The translations under genes and the position numbers were made by a program. Shown here in pieces: positions 1 through 5,717 of a stretch of DNA of 17,596 nt (positions are counted from its first letter, which is position 1; each line of letters opens with the position of its first letter). The stretch lies in NCBI GenBank assembly GCA_035493895.1, contig DATJHM010000256.1, positions 1 through 17,596 of the forward strand, written 5' to 3'. The notes beneath the pieces are model-generated. The model searched no databases and was not told the origin of the DNA. It was given only the letters and a program-made list of their open reading frames with translations. The stretch comes from DATJHM01 sp035493895. GTDB lineage: Bacteria; Chloroflexota; Ktedonobacteria; Ktedonobacterales; Ktedonobacteraceae.

Positions 1-933
1 GCTCTGGTGATGAGTATGCATCATGCGCATATTGCACGTTTCGCACAAGCAACGCAGGGCAAGTACAGCGATTTTTTTACCCGTATCTGTCAGGCGGTTG
101 TACAGGATGGAGCAATCATCAATACCGCAGCAACCGAGCCCGCGACCGGTAGCCCAAGCCGTGGCGGACTCCCCCAGACGACTGCGACCCGTCAGCCTGA
201 TGGGTCCTGGCGTATTACAGGCCGCAAGACGTTTACGACGGGAAGTCCCGTCTTGCACTTTTTTGTCGTCAGCTGCGCGATAGAAGATGAAAGTGGCCTG
301 GAACCTCTGGAGGCGAAGAAAGGGTCGTTTCTTGTCCTGCGCGATACGCCGGGCCTGCGCGTACAAGAAACCTGGAACTCGCTGGCGATGCGCCAGTCTG
401 GTAGTCATGATCTGATCCTGGAAGATGTACAGGTGGGTCCAGAGGCGTACGTAGAAGCACAGATCACGTTCGATGCCTCTATGCAGATGCGCCAGACGGC
501 CTGGTCGTTTGTGACCGTTGCGGTCTACATGGGCATTGCGCAGGCCGCGCGCGATTTCGCCGTGAAGTTCGCCAGAAATCGCCGCCCCAACTCGATCAAC
601 CAATCCATTGCGACCATTCCGCATATCCAGGAGAAAGTTGCGAAGATGGATCTGGCATTATTGCAGAGTAAGGCCGTTCTGTATAGCGTGGTCGAACAAT
701 ATATGGCTGATCCGACAAGCGTGCCAGCCGCGCAATTCGGCGCGGCCAAGTATCTGGCGACGAACCATGCTCTCGAGATCACAGAACTGGCAATGCGTCT
801 GGTTGGAGGAGCCAGTCTTTCCCTGAACCTTCCCTTGCAGCGCTACTATCGCGATGTCCGGGCGGGCTTTAATCATCCCCCTCAGGATGATGTCACGATC
901 AGTATGCTCGCAAAACTGGCGCTGGAGTCGTAG
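1..933 (+). CDS. Acyl-CoA dehydrogenase family protein, 5'-truncated by window edge
   Basis: The reading frame is open to the window's first base, so the true start lies upstream; about 310 codons are visible. The missing part should be most of the N-terminal helical domain. Visible signatures are the flavin/substrate-binding middle domain TEPATGSP, the KTFTTGSP stretch (the place of WITNA in classical enzymes) and MRQSGSHDLILEDVQV. The C-terminal four-helix domain ends in RYYRDVRAGFNHPPQDD. Family members are cytoplasmic FAD (or FMN) enzymes that oxidise acyl-CoA thioesters. Some with this C-terminal motif are flavin monooxygenase-like (DszC/HpaH group). The classical catalytic glutamate of the YEGT motif is not at the expected place after YRD, so ordinary beta-oxidation activity is not assured. 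The gene converges on the adenylate kinase gene. Family assignment is confident; the substrate is unknown. Confidence 0.85.
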   Translation, partial: ALVMSMHHAHIARFAQATQGKYSDFFTRICQAVVQDGAIINTAATEPATGSPSRGGLPQTTATRQPDGSWRITGRKTFTTGSPVLHFFVVSCAIEDESGLEPLEAKKGSFLVLRDTPGLRVQETWNSLAMRQSGSHDLILEDVQVGPEAYVEAQITFDASMQMRQTAWSFVTVAVYMGIAQAARDFAVKFARNRRPNSINQSIATIPHIQEKVAKMDLALLQSKAVLYSVVEQYMADPTSVPAAQFGAAKYLATNHALEITELAMRLVGGASLSLNLPLQRYYRDVRAGFNHPPQDDVTISMLAKLALES

Positions 934-965
934 CCGGGAACGTATATCCCATCGCGCGGAGGGGC

Positions 966-992
966 GGGCGATCTCGTGGCACAAAATCGCCC
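966..992. terminator. Hairpin between convergent genes (possible terminator)
   Basis: GGGCGAT (966-972) pairs perfectly with ATCGCCC (986-992) around a 13-nt loop, and GAGG/CCTC just outside could extend the stem. A palindrome, CTCTCA-G-TGAGAG, follows at 1000-1012. No clear T-run follows on either strand, so this is at best a non-canonical terminator. Its place between two convergent genes is the main support. Confidence 0.35.
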
Positions 993-1051
993 ACCGCCTC
1001 TCTCAGTGAGAGCAAACATCCACGAATCTTAGAGTATAGGAGTATGGAAGA

Positions 1052-1777
1052 TTAGAATCGTGGTAGTGTCGTATTGGGCTGAGTTGGAAACTGCCAGGGC
1101 AGAATCTGTATTACTTCTTCCTGACTGATCTCTTCGCCGAGGCTATTGAGCACGTCGAGGTAAACATGCTCGATGTCTTGCTTACCATTGATCGTAATGA
1201 GCTTCTGCTGCTTATCATAATAATCCAGAAGCTGAACCGTCTCGCTAAAAAACGTATTCAGGCGTTTTTGGATTGCCTCACCGCGATCGTCGGAACGTTG
1301 ATAGAGTTCGCTGCCATCGAGGTCACAGATGCCAGCGACCTTTGGCGGATGGGTAGAGGCATTATATATATGCTGACTGGCACGACAAATATATCGGCCT
1401 GAGAGACGGACTTGCAGTTCGTCGCGTGGTACCTCGAGATAGATGGCCATATCGATGCCACGTCGGCTACGCAATAATCCTTGATCCAGTGCTTCAGCCT
1501 GGGCAATCGTACGCGGAAAGCCGTCCAGTAAAATCCCTTGAGCGCGTCCCAGTTGCTCGATATGTTCTAAAACCATCGCAACGGTAATGGCATCAGGGAC
1601 TAACTCTCCACGATCAGTATATGCCTTGGCCTTGAGTCCTAATACAGTCTTTTCTTCAAACGCTTTACGAAACAGGTCTCCACTGGAGATATGGCGCAAC
1701 CCGAGCGCGCATTTCAGTTTTTCGGCCTGCGTTCCTTTACCAGACCCTTGTGCACCGATAAGTATAATATTTTTCAC
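1052..1777 (-). CDS. adk: Adenylate kinase (stand-alone, degenerate zinc LID)
   Basis: Cytoplasmic nucleoside monophosphate kinase, ATP + AMP = 2 ADP. From the chosen GTG start the protein has 241 residues. The P-loop GAQGSGKGT is at residues 8-16, the AMP-site SSGDLFR at 31-37, DGFPRT at 85-90, and a long-type LID domain runs from about 128 to 163 (RYICRAS ... HPPKVAGICDLDG ... YQRSDD). A longer frame with an ATG 72 nt upstream exists, but the GTG is preceded by GGAGG six bases away and puts the P-loop at the usual N-terminal place. The LID zinc ligands of Bacillus-type enzymes (C130, C133, C150, D153) read here C131, S134, C151, D154, so one is lost. The tail is about 25 residues longer than usual. 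The gene is not in the usual secY-adk-infA ribosomal context, suggesting a second copy. Confidence 0.9.
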   Translation of the reverse strand: MKNIILIGAQGSGKGTQAEKLKCALGLRHISSGDLFRKAFEEKTVLGLKAKAYTDRGELVPDAITVAMVLEHIEQLGRAQGILLDGFPRTIAQAEALDQGLLRSRRGIDMAIYLEVPRDELQVRLSGRYICRASQHIYNASTHPPKVAGICDLDGSELYQRSDDRGEAIQKRLNTFFSETVQLLDYYDKQQKLITINGKQDIEHVYLDVLNSLGEEISQEEVIQILPWQFPTQPNTTLPRF

Positions 1778-1963
1778 GTCTTTCCTCCACCGAAAGTTCA
1801 TACAAGCACTTCTTTGGACCAGTATGAGTCGTTTCATACAACGGCTAATCAATCGGTCTTTACGCAGTATCATCAGGCGCAGTCTTTGCGGCTATTAGCA
1901 GCTAGCCGCTCCTGCATCTAATAAAAGATGTTTCCTGAATAACGCTACAGATATTCGTACGCA

Positions 1964-1993
1964 TGTATCCTTACTACAAGTGTGTATCCTTAC
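1964..1993. repeat. Tandem 11-bp direct repeat, 19-bp period
   Basis: TGTATCCTTAC occurs at 1964-1974 and again at 1983-1993. It lies about 190 bp upstream of the adk start (reverse strand GTAAGGATACA). It could be a binding site for a regulator of the divergent region; no factor is recognised. Confidence 0.5.
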
Positions 1994-2225
1994 AGGCGCG
2001 GCTCTTTTGCCACACTGTATACGATGTACACTGTTTCGTGGTCTTACTGCGATAATTTACACATCCCTGTATTGATTATACAGCAAAAAAGGAAGAATTG
2101 TGTATGAATCTCTCTCAAGACAATCACAAGAAGAGCAGATCGTGCGCCAAAAATACCCGCTGAGGCATGCTCTATCGTCGTGTGTAACTTTTCTTTCTCT
2201 CTCCTGCATTTTCTTTTCTACGGTT

Positions 2226-2293
2226 CAAAAATCTTTACCTGCTATGTCCTCTTTCTGGGAAATATTTACCCCTTTATAACAAAAATCTTTACC
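2226..2293. repeat. Direct repeats CAAAAATCTTTACC with a degenerate middle copy
   Basis: CAAAAATCTTTACC is present exactly at 2226-2239 and 2280-2293. A partial copy, AAATATTTACC, ends at 2270, so the three TTTACC ends are 31 and 23 bp apart, roughly three and two helical turns. A hairpin CTTTTCC/GGAAAAG follows shortly downstream. This may be a protein-binding cluster; the function is unknown. Confidence 0.5.
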
Positions 2294-2484
2294 GGGACAA
2301 AACGGCCTTTTCCGCAACACCGGGAAAAGCTGTTCCTCAAGAAAAAGTTACACTCTTTTTCTGCATGCGCGAATAAATACTATATCTCACAACGGACAAT
2401 TGATGAAGCTCTCTTTATTGTGTAATTATCTTCTACCCAGAAGGCGGTGATGAAAAATAGTTTCCCTCCCCCAAAGGGCAATTA

Positions 2485-2514
2485 TTGACATATTCCTATG
2501 TTTTTATTTAACCT
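2485..2514 (+). promoter_or_regulatory. Weak candidate promoter upstream of the NRPS fragment
   Basis: A perfect TTGACA stands at 2485-2490. The best -10 at 18-bp spacing is TAACCT (2509-2514), a poor match. The sequence between is T-rich. It would give a leader of roughly 105 nt before the ATG at 2628. Confidence 0.25.
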
Positions 2515-2627
2515 TATATCGATAAATACAAAGGCTGCTCTCTGCAATGGGACATCAATGTGTGGTGACAGAGCTGGAAAATACAGTTACGGTACTTTCC
2601 CGGTACTTCTCTCCAGGAGAAACTTTT

Positions 2628-3635
2628 ATGGCTATTGATAACAATGAAATTGCGGTCTATCCATTCCAACGTTTCCCAATATTCGTTTCTCATGGAGCTT
2701 CTGCTACGCTCCCTTCGCTTCCTCGCTCGCATGCTCTATCGACGGCGCTGAAGCATACGACGCACAGTTATGCAAAGAAGATCTGTGTGCAGCAACTGGT
2801 GGAATTGCAAGCTGCGGTCCTACCGCAGAAAACTGCTCTGATAATAGATGGAGCGCAAATGAGTTATGGCGAGCTCAATCGCCGGGCAAATCAGGTGGCG
2901 CAACATCTTCAACGCCTGGGTGTCAGGCCTGATGTACCCGTGGGCATTTGTATGGAGTGCTTGCCTGCTCTTATTGTGGCTCAGCTTGGTATTCTGAAAG
3001 CTGGTGGCGCATATGTAGTGCTGGATCCTGCGGATGCGCCGGAACAACTGGCCGCTATCCTTGCGGAGAGTAACCTGCCGGTGTTGTTAACGCAAGAGAA
3101 TCTCCTGGCTTCCCTGCCTGCTCATGCCAGCCTGGTCGTTTGCTTAGATGCTGATAGAACCCTGTTTGAAACGTATGATACGGAGAATCCTTTGCCTGCG
3201 ACCTCGTTAGAGAATCTCGCCTATATTCTCTCTTCCTCTATCTCGCCGATGCAGCCAGAAGAGGGTGTGGTTACACATATGGGCCTTCTGAATCTGGTGA
3301 ACTGGCATCATCGAACCTTTGCTGTCTCGGCAGATGCATGCGTTACGTATGTGTCCAGCTCGACCTGTGCTGTTGCTGGCTGGGAGATCTGGCCATATCT
3401 GGCTATTGGTTCGACCCTCTGTTTGCCGGAGAATGCGTGGCAAATGACCCCTCTTCTGTTGCAGAATTGGTTGCTTGCCAATGAGATTACGCATGCGTTT
3501 CTGCCTCCCTCGCTGGCTGGATGTTTGCTTACATTGGCCTGGCCAGCGCGCTCTTCGTTGCGCTACCTGTTTACCTGCGCTGATGGGTTACCTTTGCCAT
3601 CTGCTGTGTTGCCGTTTGCGCTGGTCACGCTATGA
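2628..3635 (+). CDS. Truncated, degenerate NRPS adenylation-domain fragment (likely a decaying gene)
   Basis: 335 residues from the ATG at 2628, chosen because AGGAGA sits seven bases upstream; an in-frame ATG at 2547 has no such site. The N-terminal half follows NRPS adenylation domains closely: the lead-in VQQLVELQAA, core A1 MSYGELNRRANQ (about residue 78), and core A2 LKAGGAYVVLDP (about 123). Core A3 (about 197-214) should read like YTSGSTGxPKGV but reads SSSISPMQPEEGV, so the glycine-rich phosphate loop and its lysine are gone. In core A4 the aspartate that holds the substrate amino group is alanine (CAVAGWEIW for FDxSxWEIW). The frame stops just before core A5, and A6-A10 and any carrier domain are absent. 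No condensation domain lies upstream. It is almost certainly unable to activate an amino acid; it may be a pseudogene still carrying an open frame. Confidence 0.7.
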   Translation: MAIDNNEIAVYPFQRFPIFVSHGASATLPSLPRSHALSTALKHTTHSYAKKICVQQLVELQAAVLPQKTALIIDGAQMSYGELNRRANQVAQHLQRLGVRPDVPVGICMECLPALIVAQLGILKAGGAYVVLDPADAPEQLAAILAESNLPVLLTQENLLASLPAHASLVVCLDADRTLFETYDTENPLPATSLENLAYILSSSISPMQPEEGVVTHMGLLNLVNWHHRTFAVSADACVTYVSSSTCAVAGWEIWPYLAIGSTLCLPENAWQMTPLLLQNWLLANEITHAFLPPSLAGCLLTLAWPARSSLRYLFTCADGLPLPSAVLPFALVTL

Positions 3636-3673
3636 GCACACATCAGGTGATAGCTACCACTTTCTCTTCTTGA
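3632..3673 (+). pseudogene. Frameshifted relic of NRPS core A5 just past the stop
   Basis: Immediately after the stop of the adenylation fragment, the +1-shifted frame starting at 3632 reads MSTHQVIATTFSS and then stops. This resembles the stretch after core A5 (GPTEsTVxATTF). Between TAT (3631-3633, the tyrosine of NxYGPTE) and GTG (3647) there are 13 bases where 18 would be expected, consistent with a 5-base deletion that caused the frameshift. Short alignment, so moderate confidence only. Confidence 0.4.
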
Positions 3674-3802
3674 GCAAATGCTCTTGTAGGTATGACGGAA
3701 GGCTCTCAAGATCTCTCTGTTTGCAGGAAAAAAAGAGAGATCGTGTCTTGTTGTACCCGAGATATATACGCATTGGCTAGGATATTGGTCACGGTACTAA
3801 AC

Positions 3803-3858
3803 GAGTTTTTTGACGAAGTTTTTTGCTGCTCATGCACTGAAGTTTTTTGCGGAAAAAA
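3803..3858. repeat. T-tract direct repeats GAAGTTTTTTGC
   Basis: GAAGTTTTTTGC is exact at 3815-3826 and 3839-3850, 24 bp apart, with a related GAGTTTTTTGA at 3803-3813. The last copy is followed by GGAAAAAAGC, allowing a T6/A6 hairpin. It might be intrinsically bent DNA or a weak transcription end point for the fragment upstream. Confidence 0.4.
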
Positions 3859-4156
3859 GCACACATAAATCATAGTACAGTTATAGAGTGCGAAAATATG
3901 GAGAAATCGTTCGTTTTTTGTGTTTAAGAGAGAGTTATTTAGAAATATACATATTAATTTTCGGTGTTTTGTGGTATATATTTCTATAATTAGCTATATG
4001 TATTTATAGTATTTAGGGCATGGCGCGAAAAAACGCGTAATGCTGTCAAAGTGTTGATGTTTCTTCAGAGCGCGAAGAATCTCATAGATTAAGTTAATCA
4101 ATTCAGGCTTGTGAATCGTCCTTCTGCCCCTCAACTACTACAGATCATGAAGGATA

Positions 4157-4185
4157 TTTACAGGCTTGTGACAATGTTGTACAAT
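4157..4185 (+). promoter_or_regulatory. Sigma-70-type promoter of the first HTH gene
   Basis: TTTACA (4157-4162) and TACAAT (4180-4185) are each five of six matches to consensus, with the optimal 17-bp spacer. Predicted start is near 4192, giving a leader of about 113 nt to the ATG at 4305. Confidence 0.55.
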
Positions 4186-4197
4186 GCATTCACAATG
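4171..4197. repeat. Helically phased ACAATG repeats over the promoter (putative operator)
   Basis: ACAATG occurs at 4171, 4181 and 4192, that is 10 and 11 bp apart on the same face of the helix. It covers the end of the spacer, the -10 and the predicted start. TTGTGA (4166-4171) and TCACAA (4190-4195) also form an inverted repeat bracketing it. Small MerR-like proteins such as BldC bind head-to-tail to direct repeats, so autoregulation by the gene at 4305 is a reasonable inference. Confidence 0.4.
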
Positions 4198-4304
4198 TCG
4201 TCTTGTGTATTCCATTAGTACTGTTTTCTGCAATAGGCAGTGTCATCAGGGCGCACATTTTCTACTTGTGCCGCGAATATTTTTGAAAGAAGGAAGTGAA
4301 GTAA

Positions 4305-4496
4305 ATGAGCGAACTATTAACTGTATCAGAGGTTGCTCGTATTCTACGTGTAGACAATACAACTGTGAGGCGCTGGGTGAAGCAGGGCGTGCTGGAAGCG
4401 GTCGTGTTACCTCATGTAAATGAACGCCAGGCTTATAGGATCAAACGCGAAACATTGGATAAAGTGCTCGGAGATAACTCACTGGCTGCTAATTAG
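4305..4496 (+). CDS. Small excisionase/MerR-type HTH DNA-binding protein (copy 1)
   Basis: 63 residues, essentially one winged-helix domain of the excisionase (Xis/BldC-like) type: LLTVSEVARILRVDNTTVRRWVKQGVLEAV, followed by a wing with RQAYRIKRETLDKVLG. The segment SEVARILRVDNTTVRRW is the helix-turn-helix. The RRW and the wing RIKR are typical DNA-contacting positions in this family. There is no effector or dimerisation domain, so unlike full MerR regulators it must act by cooperative binding. The start is set by a purine-rich AGGAAGTGA a few bases upstream. By my count 38 of 52 aligned residues are identical to the gene at 5298, so the two are recent paralogues. No integrase is nearby, which argues against a phage excisionase role. 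Confidence 0.8.
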   Translation: MSELLTVSEVARILRVDNTTVRRWVKQGVLEAVVLPHVNERQAYRIKRETLDKVLGDNSLAAN

Positions 4497-5001
4497 TGCA
4501 CTCCGTCAGATCTGTTTATGTTTGCTTCTGCCTCAATCGCTGGCACTCGGGATCTCTCGAGCACACATGTGCCTGATGTGGGGTCGTTCTATGGAAAATG
4601 GATAGCGATAAAGTATATCTATGAAAAGTTATGATTGTCAGATAGACGTTTGATCATCTTTTCATGGGGATTTTTTATCTTTTCGTAGTGCGTTGTGTGT
4701 GAAGCATATATGAATTGTATTTAACTCCTGCTTTTAAGAGAACGTGGATGCGTATGTATCATGCTGTATCCTCTCAACATTCACGTTCTCTCTCCTCACA
4801 TCCCTCTTTTCTCTGTTGTATCTTGTTCAGTACTCCGATGAGCAATTGTTCATCTATGGAAATTCCTCTCTTTGTGTTACCACAAAAAATCTGTACACTA
4901 GGTATACGGATGGTCGACAAAAACGCGTTAACTATCCTCCGCTGTAGGAGGGGGAGACCTACGCGTATATGGATATGGACTATGTTTCCTATTGTATACA
5001 C
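4497..5001. other. Non-coding interval between the two HTH genes
   Basis: No supportable gene. The sequence is AT- and pyrimidine-rich; a 109-codon frame from 4715 has serine-rich, low-complexity composition and no good ribosome binding site. At 4923-4966 two ACGCGT palindromes flank a small CCTCC/GGAGG hairpin (4936-4951), just upstream of the promoter at 5002. Confidence 0.55.
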
Positions 5002-5030
5002 TTTTCATACAAGCTTCTCTGTGTTATACT
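5002..5030 (+). promoter_or_regulatory. Promoter of the second HTH gene and its leader
   Basis: TTTTCA (5002-5007, four of six) and TATACT (5025-5030, five of six) with a 17-bp spacer. Predicted start is near 5037, which leaves an unusually long leader of about 260 nt before the ATG at 5298. Confidence 0.5.
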
Positions 5031-5045
5031 GGTTGCTAGCTTAAA

Positions 5046-5266
5046 GCTCTCTCTGTGGTGGGTAGAGCGTATTGTAGCGTTAAGTCGAGTCCCCACGTCT
5101 CTCAGGCGTGGCAGTGGGAGTGACTTCTTTCTACTGATCTGTACGTTGTGCGGAATTGGGGGACCAGCCCTTTCTGGTAAAGGCAAAGGACCGCACTTCT
5201 TTTGCTTTCTGATTAAAGAGGCGACGTTTCCTCTTCGCGTATCGATGCAGGGACAGCCACGTCGCC
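5046..5266 (+). ncRNA. Candidate structured 5' leader RNA (four successive hairpins)
   Basis: Four stems follow one another between the predicted promoter and the ribosome binding site. They are GCTCT/AGAGC (5046-5050 with 5064-5068); CCACG/CGTGG (5093-5097 with 5107-5111, with an alternative CCCAC/GTGGG pairing to 5114-5118); GTGCGG/CCGCAC (5148-5153 with 5191-5196) enclosing ACCAG/CTGGT (5163-5167 with 5174-5178); and GGCGACGT/ACGTCGCC (5220-5227 with 5259-5266), extended inward by TTCCT/AGGGA. The last stem ends about 20 nt before the Shine-Dalgarno. I do not recognise it as a known riboswitch class. A 104-codon frame (4969-5283) overlaps it but would start upstream of the predicted transcription start and has no recognisable domain. 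Confidence 0.4.
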
Positions 5267-5297
5267 CTAAAGGTGTTAAGTGATTAAGGAGGAATGA

Positions 5298-5519
5298 ATG
5301 CGGAAGACTGACAACGAGGGCGAAAACGATCTGCTGACAGTTCATGAAGTGGCGAAGACGCTACGTGTGGATGATACGACGGTGCGCCGTTGGATTACTC
5401 AGGGCGCTCTAGAAGCTGTTACTCTCCCACACAAAGGTGCACGCCAGGCGTATCGCATTAAGAGAGCTGCTCTCAATAAGGTGCTTTTCCCTGACGAAAG
5501 TGGTAGTTCTCTGTCGTAG
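5298..5519 (+). CDS. Small excisionase/MerR-type HTH DNA-binding protein (copy 2)
   Basis: 73 residues, with the same single winged-helix domain as the protein at 4305: LLTVHEVAKTLRVDDTTVRRW, GALEAVTLPH, and RQAYRIKRAALNKVL. It adds an acidic N-terminal lead (MRKTDNEGEND) and a short acidic/serine tail. The start is well supported by AAGGAGG five bases before the ATG, much stronger than at copy 1. The gene is preceded by its own promoter and a long structured leader, so the two paralogues appear differently regulated. Target sites are unknown; the nearly identical recognition helices suggest both proteins can bind similar DNA and may cross-regulate. It converges on the isocitrate dehydrogenase gene. 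Confidence 0.8.
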   Translation: MRKTDNEGENDLLTVHEVAKTLRVDDTTVRRWITQGALEAVTLPHKGARQAYRIKRAALNKVLFPDESGSSLS

Positions 5520-5662
5520 GTTGACCTCTGAATGCGTATCTTCAGCGAGAGCCAGAAGCTTGTGATTGAATACGGAACGCGTAATCTCACTGGATTTGAT
5601 AGCTATGTACGTGAGGAATCCCTGTAATGAGGAATAGTGTAGGCCAGCTTTCCCGGTGATAC

Positions 5663-5702
5663 CAACGAGGTCCGATCCCCGGTGCGTGATCAGACCTCGT
5701 TG
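5663..5702. terminator. Long perfect hairpin between convergent HTH and icd genes
   Basis: CAACGAGGTC (5663-5672) pairs with GACCTCGTTG (5693-5702), ten perfect base pairs. GATC (5674-5677) and GATC (5688-5691) extend the stem inside across a single mismatch. It lies 16 bp beyond the 3' end of the minus-strand icd gene and downstream of the HTH gene, where a bidirectional terminator is expected. The following T-tract is weak (TTGCTTGT). Confidence 0.6.
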
Positions 5703-5717
5703 CTTGTATCGCAGCTT

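Larger units (their letters stand above)
1778..2627. other. AT-rich 850-bp intergenic region between divergent adk and NRPS fragment
   Basis: No convincing gene is seen; the short frames here lack recognisable motifs or good ribosome binding sites. The region is noticeably more AT-rich than the flanking genes and contains two sets of direct repeats (entered separately) and several short palindromes. It must hold the promoter of the minus-strand adk gene and any promoter of the plus-strand fragment at 2628. I could not identify a convincing adk promoter. Confidence 0.6.
3636..4304. other. AT-rich 670-bp intergenic region
   Basis: After the A5 relic no gene is seen. The stretch contains the T-run repeats at 3803-3850 and a strongly AT-rich core (about 3870-4020). 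It also holds an imperfect inverted repeat AGAAATATAC (3941-3950) / GTATATATTTCT (3974-3985), an 11-bp direct repeat CAGGCTTGTGA at 4104-4114 and 4161-4171, and the promoter with ACAATG repeats that serves the HTH gene at 4305. Confidence 0.6.

Noticed and set aside
2165..2741. GCATGCTCTATCG present at 2165-2177 and 2729-2741
   Set aside because: A 13-base match in 17.6 kb is expected by chance about once or twice; no structure around it.
5060..5100. tRNA-like fragment (GGTAGAGCG followed by AGTCGAGTCC)
   Set aside because: It recalls D-loop and T-loop sequences, but no acceptor, anticodon or T-arm stems can be formed; treated as part of the leader hairpins.
4969..5283. 104-codon plus-strand frame ahead of the second HTH gene
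   Set aside because: No domain, starts upstream of the predicted transcription start, poor ribosome binding site, and overlaps the hairpin series; coding status is unlikely though not excluded.
4305..5519. Interpretation of the two HTH genes as phage excisionases or a toxin-antitoxin pair
   Set aside because: No integrase or attachment-site repeats and no second partner gene adjacent; both proteins are the same HTH type.
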